From positions 1 through 64,000 of the forward strand of contig NZ_FQUX01000010.1 of the NCBI RefSeq assembly GCF_900129275.1: DNA of 64,000 nucleotides. The letters run 5' to 3'. The first letter of the stretch is position 1; each line of letters begins with the position of its first letter. The notes beneath the pieces are model-generated. The model ran no database searches. It was not told the DNA's origin and was given only the letters and a program-made list of their open reading frames with translations. Below, piece after piece: positions 49,526 to 58,271 of this stretch. The position numbers and the translations under genes are program-made. Source of the stretch: Arenibacter palladensis (lineage in GTDB: Bacteria; Bacteroidota; Bacteroidia; Flavobacteriales; Flavobacteriaceae).

Positions 49526-50436
49526 TATCTATTGCGTTCTTGTTCTATTCTCTTCAAAACCCTGTTTAAGTCGTAGTTATAATCGACCCAAATAATATCC
49601 TCTTTTTTCCGCAACCATGTCAATTGCCTTTTTGCAAACCTTCTGGTGTTTTTCTTTATCTCGGCAATGGCAGTATCCAGGTCAAATTCCCCTTTAAAGT
49701 AATTAAATAATTCTCTGTAACCTACGGTTTGCAATGCATTAAGGGACTGTTGTTCCTTTAGGGACAATACCTCTTCCAAAAGGCCCTGTTCCATCATTAT
49801 ATCCACTCTTTGGTTTATGCGGTCGTAGATGATCTCCCTTTCGGCATTTATGGCTATGGTAATGGTATTGAAATTCCTTTCGGGTTTTTTTTGTTTTAGG
49901 AAAGAGGTGTAGGGGAGACCTGAGCCAATACACACCTCCAGGGCTCTTATGAGCCTATGTGGATTATTAAGGTCTACCTGACGGTAATAATCCATATCCA
50001 GAATTTTGAGCCTCTCCTGAAGGCTTAAAATGCCTTCGGTTTTCAAGGTTTGGTTCAGTGTTTCCCGGATTTCAGGATCTATTGGGGGGAAATTATCCAG
50101 TCCGTCCTTAATAGCGTCAACGTATAGGCCACTTCCGCCTACCATAACTACAATGTCGTTATCTTCAAAAAGTATTGCCAGTTTTTCTATGGCTTCCCTT
50201 TCAAAATCCCCTACGGTATATTCTTCAAAAATGCTTTTGTGTTGAATAAAATGATGTGGAACACTTGCCAATTCTTCCGTGGAGGGTACCGCGGTCCCAA
50301 TAGACATTTCTTTGTAAAACTGTCGGGAATCGGCAGAAATAATCTCTGTATTATAATGTTTGGCTATGGCAATGGCCAAGGTTGTCTTACCTATCGCAGT
50401 GGGTCCTACAATGGAAATAAGATTTTTTTTATTCAT
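49525..50436 (-). CDS. miaA: tRNA dimethylallyltransferase
   Basis: The 303-residue protein has the ATP-binding GPTAIGKT (11-18), the DSRQFYKEM motif and the late KRQLTWLRK segment. MiaA adds an isopentenyl group to A37 of tRNAs that read UNN codons. Its start shares a base with the stop of the K+ channel gene, so translation is likely coupled, and gntK follows in the same way. Confidence 0.96.
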   Translation of the reverse strand: MNKKNLISIVGPTAIGKTTLAIAIAKHYNTEIISADSRQFYKEMSIGTAVPSTEELASVPHHFIQHKSIFEEYTVGDFEREAIEKLAILFEDNDIVVMVGGSGLYVDAIKDGLDNFPPIDPEIRETLNQTLKTEGILSLQERLKILDMDYYRQVDLNNPHRLIRALEVCIGSGLPYTSFLKQKKPERNFNTITIAINAEREIIYDRINQRVDIMMEQGLLEEVLSLKEQQSLNALQTVGYRELFNYFKGEFDLDTAIAEIKKNTRRFAKRQLTWLRKKEDIIWVDYNYDLNRVLKRIEQERNR

Positions 50437-51263
50437 TAATCATCACTTAATCTATGTCCACATTCCCTACAGTAATGGGCATCAATGCGCATAATTTCAG
50501 TGCCACAATCAGGACAGGTTCTCCCAGGGGGGATATTTTTTTTGTTGGTCAAGCCAGCCGCATATTCAGCAGAAACGATGCCGGTGGGCACCGCTATTAC
50601 ACCATAACCAATAATCATGATCACGGTGGCAATAAACTGCCCCAAAGGGGTTTCCGGGGAGATATCCCCATAACCTACCGTGGTTAGGGTAACAATGGTC
50701 CAATAAACACTATGGGGTATACTGGTGAATCCATGGGTAGGGCCTTCAACAATGTACATCACCGTTCCCAATAAAACCGATATAATGATGATAAAGAAAA
50801 CAAAAACAAATATTTTGGTTCTACTGGCATGGATGGATCTCACTAGATTGTTCGACTCCCCTACAAAACGTACTAGTTTTAATATTCGGAATACCCTTAA
50901 TAGTCTTAAAATTCTAAACGCAGTTAGATATTGGGAACCTACAAAGAATAGGGAAAGGTATTTTGGAATAGTGGATAAAAAATCGACTATTCCAAAAAAG
51001 CTAAATATATATTTTTTAGGTCGGTTGATGGAAATTATCCTCAAAATGTATTCTATAGAAAATAAAATGGTCACCACCCATTCGGAATAGTTGAGAAATT
51101 TATGGTGTTTTTCATCTAACGAAGGAATGCTCTCCAACATTACAATGATGACACTATAGACGATTACCGCAAGTAGTATGATATCAAAAAGTCTTCCTGC
51201 AGGGGTATGGGTCCCGTAGATTACTTCATGGATCTTTTGTTTCCAATCTTTCTTAATTTTCAA
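50436..51263 (-). CDS. Voltage-gated-type K+ channel with C-terminal zinc ribbon
   Basis: The 275-residue protein has six membrane helices, an S4-like segment with spaced arginines (FRILRLLRVFRILKLVRF, 117-134) and the selectivity filter TVGYGD (195-200). After the last helix, four cysteines (Cys250, Cys253, Cys265, Cys268) in CPDCG and CRECG form a probable zinc ribbon in the cytoplasm. Bacterial Kv-like channels usually end without it or with a RCK domain. The ribbon may sense metal or bind a partner; this is an inference. Confidence 0.9.
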   Translation of the reverse strand: MKIKKDWKQKIHEVIYGTHTPAGRLFDIILLAVIVYSVIIVMLESIPSLDEKHHKFLNYSEWVVTILFSIEYILRIISINRPKKYIFSFFGIVDFLSTIPKYLSLFFVGSQYLTAFRILRLLRVFRILKLVRFVGESNNLVRSIHASRTKIFVFVFFIIIISVLLGTVMYIVEGPTHGFTSIPHSVYWTIVTLTTVGYGDISPETPLGQFIATVIMIIGYGVIAVPTGIVSAEYAAGLTNKKNIPPGRTCPDCGTEIMRIDAHYCRECGHRLSDD

Positions 51264-51269
51264 AGTCTA

Positions 51270-52634
51270 CTATTTTAGTTCTATGATTTTCAACACCTTT
51301 TTTTTTCTGAGATAGGATGAAATGATGTGGGTCGTGTTCTCATTTCCTTCCATAGGGGTTATTATGGATTCCAAGATATGAATATTATTTATTTGATGGT
51401 TTAAATTAAAATAGCCAAAGCCTTTAAAAACACCATCTTTGATCTCAATTCCACAACGCTCCGCAATTTCCCTTCCTTTATCCATGATAAGAATACTCTT
51501 ATTGGACAAACTATACTTGTCAATGGCTTGGATTACCCTTCCATTATAGTCTTCTACAGACTCTTGATTTATACATCCGCCAAGGCAGCTATTGTCCTCA
51601 TAATGGGAACAATGCAGTTTTGCCTGTGATAGTCCATTTATTTTATTGCATAATTGAAATTCTTCCCTTATGCTGTGCAAAAAATTCTCTGCGCCCTGTA
51701 GGCTGTTAAAGGTTGTTACTGCCCTTTTTTTAGGATTTATTGCCTCTGCGGTCAATGCAATATAGCCGTTCTGGTTCTTGGATTGGTAAATTGCATGGGA
51801 AAACAGTCTTTTCTTATAGTGGGTATTGTACTTAGGTCTGTTCCTCAATAATTCCGCATTCTCTTTTAATAAGGCAGCCAATTCATTACCTGTTTTTTCA
51901 TAAGAGACCCTTTTGGTTTCTTTCTGAATTCTTCTGGCCTTTGTACTATTGTTGGTAAAATGCTGATTGACCCTTTTTTTAATGTTGCTACTTTTTCCCA
52001 ACAAAATAATATCACCATCCTTATTATGCATGTAGTAGACCCCTGTTTCCGAAGGTAATTCATCTACCATGTCCAGTTGTCTTGGTGATAGTTCCCCTTG
52101 GGTCTCGGTTCTTAAAACGCTCTTAAAAATGCTTTTATCCAGGTCTTTTGAAAGTAGAAGTTTAAATAGTTGTAAGGTGGCAAGTGCATCGCCGTTGGCT
52201 CTATGGCGATCACTTACTGGAATTCCTAAGGACCGCACCAACTTGCCCAGACTGTAAGATTCGGCATCCGGCAATAATTGTTTGGCCAGTTCAACGGTAC
52301 AGAGGGTCTTGCGTTCAAAATTAAACCCCAACCTCCTAAATTCGGTTCTTAAAATCCTATAGTCGAATTGGGCATTATGGGCCACAATTACTGCATCTTC
52401 CGTTATTTCCACGATGCGTTTGGCTACTTCGTAGAATTTTGGAGCAGTGCGAAGCATGTTGTTGTTGATGCCGGTAAGATTAACCACAAAGGGTTGGATT
52501 TCCTTTTCAGGGTTTACCAAGCTTATGAACTGGTCTACTACTTTATGCCCGTCAAATTTGTGGATAGCAATTTCTGTAACCCCCTCTTCATTGTATTTTC
52601 CTCCTGTGGTTTCAATATCTAATATGACGTACAT
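51270..52634 (-). CDS. DnaQ-type 3'-5' exonuclease fused to GIY-YIG-like domain
   Basis: The 454-residue protein has an N-terminal DEDD exonuclease (Asp6 and Glu8 in LDIETTGG, then the NAQFDYRILR region) over about 165 residues, a UvrC-type GIY-YIG-like domain at about 195-275 (GVYYMH, with LLGK where YIG is usual) and a C-terminal UvrC-like part with two cysteines (CSHYEDNSCLGGC). Such fusions are known as DNA polymerase III epsilon/UvrC-like hybrids. It probably acts in DNA repair. It starts six bases away from the K+ channel gene. Confidence 0.88.
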   Translation of the reverse strand: MYVILDIETTGGKYNEEGVTEIAIHKFDGHKVVDQFISLVNPEKEIQPFVVNLTGINNNMLRTAPKFYEVAKRIVEITEDAVIVAHNAQFDYRILRTEFRRLGFNFERKTLCTVELAKQLLPDAESYSLGKLVRSLGIPVSDRHRANGDALATLQLFKLLLSKDLDKSIFKSVLRTETQGELSPRQLDMVDELPSETGVYYMHNKDGDIILLGKSSNIKKRVNQHFTNNSTKARRIQKETKRVSYEKTGNELAALLKENAELLRNRPKYNTHYKKRLFSHAIYQSKNQNGYIALTAEAINPKKRAVTTFNSLQGAENFLHSIREEFQLCNKINGLSQAKLHCSHYEDNSCLGGCINQESVEDYNGRVIQAIDKYSLSNKSILIMDKGREIAERCGIEIKDGVFKGFGYFNLNHQINNIHILESIITPMEGNENTTHIISSYLRKKKVLKIIELK

Positions 52635-52705
52635 GTAAAATTTCTAATTCAGATTACTAAACAAAGATACATATTCTCCGGCCAAAGAAACAGCAAGGTA
52701 GCTTG

Positions 52706-53359
52706 CTAATTTCTGGAACCAAAAATGCTACTTCCCACTCGTATCATAGTGCTGCCTTCCTCTATAGCAATCTTATAATCGCCGCTCATACCCATGGATA
52801 ATTGCGAAAGGTCGGGAAAGGTTAATTTGGTTTTTTCAAACAAGCTTTTAAGTTGTTTAAATTCCCTCCTAATTTGCTGGCTGTTATCTGTAAACGTGGC
52901 CATGCCCATTAGTCCAACTATTTTTACGTTGGTAAGTTGCTTAATATCATCTGAGGCAATCAATTCGCTGAGGTCGTTTTCGTCAAAACCAAACTTGGTG
53001 TCTTCCTCTGCAATGTGGATTTGCAATAGGCAGGGAATAACCCTATTGTGTTTTTTGGCTTGTTTGTTTATTTCCTTCAATAGTTTTAGGCTGTCAACTC
53101 CATGGATTAAGGCCACGTATTCTGCCATATACTTTACCTTGTTGCGTTGTATATGTCCTATCATATGCCACTCAATATCCTTGGGAAGAACTTCTTGCTT
53201 CGCCGTCATTTCCTGGATTTTATTTTCACCAAAAACCCTTTGCCCGGCAGCGTAGGCTTCCTCTATATCGGCTATAGGTTTGGTTTTGGAAACCGCCACA
53301 AGCTGAACGTGCGAAGGAAGCGATTCCTTGATTGCTTTTAAATTATCTTTAATGGACAT
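52706..53359 (-). CDS. YggS-family PLP homeostasis protein
   Basis: The 217-residue TIM-barrel-like protein has the PLP-binding lysine Lys26 in VAVSKTKP and the C-terminal SMGMSGDYKIAIEEGSTMIR motif. These proteins bind pyridoxal phosphate and keep its level balanced; they have no known catalytic reaction. It lies between the hydroxyacyl-CoA dehydrogenase and exonuclease genes. Confidence 0.95.
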   Translation of the reverse strand: MSIKDNLKAIKESLPSHVQLVAVSKTKPIADIEEAYAAGQRVFGENKIQEMTAKQEVLPKDIEWHMIGHIQRNKVKYMAEYVALIHGVDSLKLLKEINKQAKKHNRVIPCLLQIHIAEEDTKFGFDENDLSELIASDDIKQLTNVKIVGLMGMATFTDNSQQIRREFKQLKSLFEKTKLTFPDLSQLSMGMSGDYKIAIEEGSTMIRVGSSIFGSRN

Positions 53360-53439
53360 TTAATTTTCTTTTTTTAATCAAAACAAGGTTCTTGTGCATC
53401 ATCAAAGTTATAATAGAAGTAGACGTGTGCAATGGACTA

Positions 53440-54327
53440 CTATTTAAATTGTTTGGAAACCTTTTCGGCCTTTCGGGATTCGGAATAATCGTAAAATCCT
53501 TCCCCTGATTTAACCCCTAATTTTCCGGCGTTTACCATATTTACCAGTAAAGGGCAAGGCGCATACTTTGGGTTCTTAAATCCGTCGTACATTACGTTTA
53601 AAATAGACAAACAAACATCCAGTCCAATAAAATCCGCCAGTTGTAATGGGCCCATGGGGTGGGCCATCCCTAATTTCATAACCGTGTCGATCTCGTTAAC
53701 CCCGGCAACTCTATTGTACAGAGTTTCTATAGCTTCATTGATCATGGGCATCAATATTCGATTGGCAACAAAACCAGGGTAGTCATTGACTTCCGTTGGT
53801 GTTTTTCCGAGTCTTGTGGAAAGATTCATAATGGTTTCCATAACTTCATCAGAAGTGTTATAGCCTCTAATTATCTCTACCAATTGCATAATGGGTACGG
53901 GATTCATAAAGTGCATTCCAATAACCTTATCCGCTCTTTTGGTGGCCGCTGCAATCTGGGTAATGGAAATGGAGGAGGTGTTGGTCGCCAAAATGGTGGT
54001 AGGTTGGCACAATGCATCCAATTCCCCAAAGATTTTTAATTTAAGGGCCGTGTTTTCCGTTGCCGCCTCAATTACCAAGTCGACCTTTTTGATTCCGTCT
54101 GCCAGGTTGGTGTAGGGTGTAATGTTTCCCAAAGCGGATTTCTTGTCCTTTTCCGTGATAAGTTCCTTGGCCACCATTCTGTCGAGATTTTTTTCAATGG
54201 TGATAAGGCCCTTGTCCAGGGCTTCCTGTGAGATATCGATTAGGTTGGTCTTGTATCCATTTTGAGCAATTACGTGGGCAATACCATTACCCATTGTTCC
54301 TGCTCCTATGACTGCTATATTTTTCAT
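53440..54327 (-). CDS. 3-hydroxybutyryl-CoA dehydrogenase
   Basis: The 295-residue protein has an N-terminal NAD-binding GAGTMGNGIAH (8-18), the catalytic His in GMHFMNPVPIMQLVEI and the C-terminal 3HCDH domain (MGPLQLADFIGLDVC). It oxidises 3-hydroxyacyl-CoA in fatty acid or polyhydroxybutyrate/butanoate metabolism. Its neighbours give no more specific role. Confidence 0.93.
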   Translation of the reverse strand: MKNIAVIGAGTMGNGIAHVIAQNGYKTNLIDISQEALDKGLITIEKNLDRMVAKELITEKDKKSALGNITPYTNLADGIKKVDLVIEAATENTALKLKIFGELDALCQPTTILATNTSSISITQIAAATKRADKVIGMHFMNPVPIMQLVEIIRGYNTSDEVMETIMNLSTRLGKTPTEVNDYPGFVANRILMPMINEAIETLYNRVAGVNEIDTVMKLGMAHPMGPLQLADFIGLDVCLSILNVMYDGFKNPKYAPCPLLVNMVNAGKLGVKSGEGFYDYSESRKAEKVSKQFK

Positions 54328-54403
54328 ATGAATGCGTTTACTTGGAATTTTATTCTAATAGTTTATGCCTTTGTTTACAAGGAAAAAATATAAAAACTAT
54401 CGC

Positions 54404-55372
54404 CTATTTCCTTTGGAAGGACGCAATGACTTCCAAGGCAACCTTCAAGGCCTGTGTACCTTGTTCCAGGGTTACCACGGGGACGGTGTTGTTGTTTATG
54501 GCATCAGCAAAGGTCTCTAGCTCGTCCAGTATAGCATTGTTGACAGCTATATCTGGATTTTCAAAATAGATCTGTTTCTTTATTCCTTCGGCATTTTGAA
54601 GTATCATGTCAAAATCGCCTGGTTTTTCGGGGGCGTCTTTCATTTTGACCACTTCAACTTTTTTCTCCAGAAAATCCACAGCGATATAGGCGTCTTTTTG
54701 GAAAAAGCGAGACTTCCGCATATTTTTCAGGGAAATTCTACTTGCCGTTAGGTTGGCCACGCAGCCGTTTTCAAATTCTATTCTGGCATTGGCAATATCC
54801 GGTGAGTTGCTAATAACCGAAACCCCACTGGCATTAATTTGTTTAACCTTGGATTGTACCACACTAAGGATGGCATCAATATCATGGATCATCAAATCCA
54901 AAACAACAGGTACATCGGTCCCCCTTGGATTAAATTCTGCCAACCTATGGGTCTCAATGAACATGGGATTATTAATATTTTCCTTGACGGCCATAAAAGC
55001 GGGATTGAATCTTTCCACATGGCCTACCTGTCCCTTTACTTGATGTTTTTTTTCCAAGAGCAACAATTCTTCGGCTTCTTGCAGGGTATTGGTAATAGGC
55101 TTTTCAATAAAAACATGTTTTCCTTTTTCCATGGCCTTTTTGGCGCAATCGAAATGGGAAAGGGTAGGGGTAACTATGTCCACTACATCTACAGCATCTA
55201 TTAGTTTATTTATGTTGTCGAAAAAAGTATAGCCGAATTCGGCTTCCACTTTTTTGCCGTTAATGACATCGGGATCGTAAAAACCGACCAGATTGTATTT
55301 TTGGGACTCATTCAGTAATCTAAGATGAATTTTTCCTAAATGTCCTGCTCCTAGGACGCCAACATTAAGCAT
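54404..55372 (-). CDS. Gfo/Idh/MocA-family oxidoreductase
   Basis: The 322-residue protein starts with a dinucleotide-binding GAGHLGKIH (8-16) and carries the family's EKPITNT motif (catalytic Lys) and a C-terminal GFO_IDH domain. Such enzymes oxidise sugars, inositols or N-acetyl-sugar derivatives with NAD(P); the substrate is unknown. The upstream divergent region shows an AAAACTTAAGTTTT palindrome 57 bases before its start. Confidence 0.92.
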   Translation of the reverse strand: MLNVGVLGAGHLGKIHLRLLNESQKYNLVGFYDPDVINGKKVEAEFGYTFFDNINKLIDAVDVVDIVTPTLSHFDCAKKAMEKGKHVFIEKPITNTLQEAEELLLLEKKHQVKGQVGHVERFNPAFMAVKENINNPMFIETHRLAEFNPRGTDVPVVLDLMIHDIDAILSVVQSKVKQINASGVSVISNSPDIANARIEFENGCVANLTASRISLKNMRKSRFFQKDAYIAVDFLEKKVEVVKMKDAPEKPGDFDMILQNAEGIKKQIYFENPDIAVNNAILDELETFADAINNNTVPVVTLEQGTQALKVALEVIASFQRK

Positions 55373-55429
55373 AAGTATTTATTTTCCTCAAAAATAAGGA
55401 TAGTTTGCAAGTTTAGGGTCTTAAAAAAC

Positions 55430-55443
55430 AAAACTTAAGTTTT
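55430..55443. promoter_or_regulatory. 14-base perfect palindrome, possible operator
   Basis: AAAACTTAAGTTTT reads the same on both strands and lies 57 bases upstream of the Gfo/Idh start, in the divergent region towards pcm. It could be an operator for a dimeric regulator. It may also be a chance result of AT-rich sequence. Confidence 0.35.
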
Positions 55444-55531
55444 AAGGACCATCTTTTTTGTCAACAATGCAATGTTGGAAAATGGGATGCAAATAATTGT
55501 TGAAGATAATTCAATGAGGGTTTTTATAATT

Positions 55532-55607
55532 AAAGAAATCTAGGTTAAATTTACCCCCGCAGGAAAGAATAGATTAGATTGCAGCGGGTAAATTTTATGA
55601 TTTCTTT
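55532..55607. other. Nested inverted repeat upstream of pcm
   Basis: An outer nine-base pair of arms, AAAGAAATC (55532-55540) and GATTTCTTT (55599-55607), flanks an inner ten-base pair, AAATTTACCC (55547-55556) and GGGTAAATTT (55586-55595). The whole could fold as a 76-base hairpin. It lies between two divergent gene starts, so it is not needed as a terminator. Confidence 0.6.
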
Positions 55608-55627
55608 ATTTTAAGATTTTCGTTTTT

Positions 55628-55635
55628 TAACTTTA
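55628..55635 (+). promoter_or_regulatory. Promoter -7 element of pcm
   Basis: TAACTTTA matches TAnnTTTG with one mismatch and lies 18 bases before the TTG start of pcm. It agrees with that start rather than the later ATG at 55681. Confidence 0.45.
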
Positions 55636-55653
55636 CCCACCAAAACCAAACAA

Positions 55654-56295
55654 TTGAAAGATACATTAAAACATAGGGGGATGCGCAACAAATTGGCGGA
55701 CATCCTTTCCGAGAAGGGAATTATGGACAATTCCGTTCTAGAGGCCATCCGGGCAGTTCCAAGACACCTATTTTTAGATAGTAGTTTTGAAGACCATGCG
55801 TACCAGGATAAGGCTTTTCCGATTGGTGCGGACCAAACTATTTCCCAACCATATACCGTAGCTTTTCAATCCGAACTTTTACAAGTGCAGCCCAATCATA
55901 AGATTTTGGAAATAGGAACTGGAAGTGGTTATCAAACCGCAGTATTGCTAAAATTAAAGGCAAGGGTATATACCATTGAGCGACAGTTGGAGCTCTTTAA
56001 AAAGACCAATCTTTTTTTTAAAAAAATGGGTTACAGGCCCAAAAAAGTAATATTTGGAGATGGGTATAAAGGATTGCCGGAAGAGGCGCCATTTGATAGT
56101 ATTATAGTAACTGCTGGGGCGCCTTTTGTGCCAAATCCTTTGCTGGCCCAACTTAAGGTAGGTGGTAGGTTGGTTATTCCTGTGGGTACGGACGAGCAAA
56201 TCATGACGCTGTTTGTTAGAAAGTCTGCCAAAGAATTTGAGAAAAAGGAATTGGGATCCTTTAGATTTGTACCTTTATTAGAGGATAAAAATTAG
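55654..56295 (+). CDS. pcm: Protein-L-isoaspartate O-methyltransferase, TTG start
   Basis: The 213-residue SAM-binding protein has the PCMT signature: ADQTISQPYTVAFQ, the SAM motif EIGTGSGYQTAVL and the FDSIIVTAGAP segment. It repairs damaged aspartate residues in proteins. The start is taken as TTG 55654, since KDTLKHRGMRNKL is the normal family N-terminus; the first ATG (55681) would cut it off. It follows the structured region above. Confidence 0.93.
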   Translation: MKDTLKHRGMRNKLADILSEKGIMDNSVLEAIRAVPRHLFLDSSFEDHAYQDKAFPIGADQTISQPYTVAFQSELLQVQPNHKILEIGTGSGYQTAVLLKLKARVYTIERQLELFKKTNLFFKKMGYRPKKVIFGDGYKGLPEEAPFDSIIVTAGAPFVPNPLLAQLKVGGRLVIPVGTDEQIMTLFVRKSAKEFEKKELGSFRFVPLLEDKN

Positions 56296-56303
56296 AGGAA
56301 GTC

Positions 56304-56765
56304 CTAATTGTTGAAGCTTTTCTTGATTCTATCCAGGTTTTTCTTGTTGTCACGATCCTTGATAGTCTCTCGCTTGTCATATAGTTTTTTACCTCTTGCC
56401 AAAGCGATGTTCATCTTGGCCAAACCCCTATCGTTCAAAAAAAGATTTAAGGGAATTATGGTTAGACCTGAGTTTTTTACTTCTTTTTCCAGTTTTTTCA
56501 GTTCACCACGGTTGAGCAAAAGTTTTCGCTCTGCTTTCGGTTTGTGGTTATAATGTGTCCCATGGGAATATTCGTCTACCTGCATATTAATAACAAACAA
56601 CTCTCCCAGATCATTAAATTCACAAAAGCTTTCCGAGATGGAAGCCTTGCTTTCCCGAATAGATTTAATTTCGGTACCGGACAATACAATACCTGCCGTA
56701 TAGGTATCCAGCAACTCGTAATCGAATCGGGCCCTTTTGTTCTTTATACTTATTTTTTTCTGCAT
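56304..56765 (-). CDS. smpB: SsrA-binding protein SmpB
   Basis: From the ATG at 56765 this encodes 153 residues, the normal SmpB length (KKISIKNKRARFDYEL at the start, the VLSGTEIKSIR segment, basic C-terminal tail GKKLYDKRETIKDRD). A longer frame to 56876 adds 37 residues with no homology pattern, so it is rejected. SmpB brings tmRNA to stalled ribosomes. The tmRNA gene is not in this window. Convergent with pcm. Confidence 0.95.
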   Translation of the reverse strand: MQKKISIKNKRARFDYELLDTYTAGIVLSGTEIKSIRESKASISESFCEFNDLGELFVINMQVDEYSHGTHYNHKPKAERKLLLNRGELKKLEKEVKNSGLTIIPLNLFLNDRGLAKMNIALARGKKLYDKRETIKDRDNKKNLDRIKKSFNN

Positions 56766-56901
56766 ATGTTTGACAAAAATAGAAACAATTATCCGATTGG
56801 CAATTAGTGCAGAAGTATAGATCCTGCCAATTTTTTTGAATATAATTATGTTTTTTTGTAATGTATGTGGCAACATTGCGATTAATGTGAAAAGTTATTG
56901 A

Positions 56902-57648
56902 ATGAAAGTAGTAACCCTTATAACCCTTGTTTTACTTTTTTTTTCGTGCAAGGAACAAGCGCGAACCACCCTTTCCGCTCAAGAAATAGTGGATAAGTCC
57001 ATTTTGGTAAGTGGAGGGGAGCAGTATAGAACCAATGATGTATACTATAAATTCAGGGATTATGAATATGCCTCGGAATGGCAAGAGGGAAAAAGAATAT
57101 TAAAAAGGATTAGGTTAACCGACTCCACAAAGGTATTGGATGTAAAAGGTAGCAAAGGTTTTAATAGATTTATTAACGATAGTTTGGTGCCTCTAACGGA
57201 TTCCATTGCCAATTTATACGCTAATTCTGTGAATTCCGTGCATTACTTTGCATACTTGCCATACGGTCTGAACGATCCTGCTGTCAATAAGGAGTTGTTG
57301 GGGGAAGTTACGGTAAGGGACAAGGAGTATTATAAGGTAAAAGTAACTTTTGATCAGAAAGACGGAGGAAAGGATTACGAAGACATTTACCTGTACTGGT
57401 TTAATAAAGAGACCTTTAAGCCGGATTACCTAGCGTACAAGTTTTATGTGGATGGGGGTGGAATCCGCTTTAGGGCAGCATATAATGAGCGTTACCATGG
57501 TGGTATACGTTTTGTTGATTATGAAAATTATGCCGCCTCTTTAGGGGACAGTGCATTCTACGACGTGGATGTTCTTTATGAAAAAAAGAAATTGAAATTA
57601 CTGTCAAAAATAGAGTTGAAAGATATTTCCGTAACAGCTTCCAATTAG
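56902..57648 (+). CDS. DUF6503-like lipoprotein
   Basis: The 248-residue product has a lipoprotein signal (VVTLITLVLLFFSC) and then a beta-rich body (SAQEIVDKSILVSGGEQYRTNDVYYKF early, KETFKPDYLAYKFYVD later) like DUF6503 from memory. Similar folds occur in lipoprotein-carrier-like proteins, so a role in the outer membrane is possible but not shown. Its end overlaps the convergent phosphatase gene by four bases. Confidence 0.75.
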   Translation: MKVVTLITLVLLFFSCKEQARTTLSAQEIVDKSILVSGGEQYRTNDVYYKFRDYEYASEWQEGKRILKRIRLTDSTKVLDVKGSKGFNRFINDSLVPLTDSIANLYANSVNSVHYFAYLPYGLNDPAVNKELLGEVTVRDKEYYKVKVTFDQKDGGKDYEDIYLYWFNKETFKPDYLAYKFYVDGGGIRFRAAYNERYHGGIRFVDYENYAASLGDSAFYDVDVLYEKKKLKLLSKIELKDISVTASN

Positions 57649-58175
57649 TCCATTTTTAATCTAATATCAGTGGCTTTTCCATTTATGATCCGTACAATAA
57701 ATAGGCTGCTATTGTCATAATCGTCCATGTGTTCATATTTTTCTTCTCCCAACATGAGATTTACGAATTCTGGAGTGGTATTGCTATGGCCAACAATAAG
57801 AACGTTCTTGCCAAGATTTAGATTTTTAAATTCTTCGATAATGATTGCCTTTGGGTCGTAATATTGGGGGGTAATTTCTTTTTTCACGGACGTTGGCGCT
57901 GCAGTCATCGCCGTTCTTTCAAAATCCGTGATGTAAATGGCATCCAGGGCAACGGGATCAAAAACTTCGGCCCAACGTATTGCCCGCCCCAATCCATCCT
58001 GATTTAACTCGGGATCTATGTCTTCAGGATCGCTACGATCTTTTTCGGCATGTCTAATAAAATAAAAAGTGGAAATAGAATCTTCTGCATTTTCAAGGGG
58101 TAACTTCGGATCTTCCTTACAGGACATAGCGCCGATGATGAAGGAAAGAATCAATAGCAGGTTTATACGTTTCAT
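57645..58175 (-). CDS. Histidine phosphatase superfamily lipoprotein
   Basis: The ATG at 58175 is chosen over a TTG two codons earlier. The product has a lipoprotein signal (LILSFIIGAMSC) and the catalytic RHAEKDR (His of the RHG-type motif, here RHA), with IVGHSNTTPEF later. It probably removes phosphate from a small molecule outside the inner membrane; the substrate is unknown. Length 176 residues. Confidence 0.85.
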   Translation of the reverse strand: MKRINLLLILSFIIGAMSCKEDPKLPLENAEDSISTFYFIRHAEKDRSDPEDIDPELNQDGLGRAIRWAEVFDPVALDAIYITDFERTAMTAAPTSVKKEITPQYYDPKAIIIEEFKNLNLGKNVLIVGHSNTTPEFVNLMLGEEKYEHMDDYDNSSLFIVRIINGKATDIRLKMD

Positions 58176-58271
58176 GATCAATTCTATTTTTGGTATTTGG
58201 TTCTTCTAGTAAAGTAACTAAAATTACAGTAAAAAAGTATGTAGTGCCCATAGTTTTTTGTTCTTTTGTAT

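Noticed and set aside
56766-56876. N-terminal extension of SmpB to 56876
   Set aside because: The 37 extra residues lack family similarity; the ATG at 56765 gives the standard SmpB length and start.
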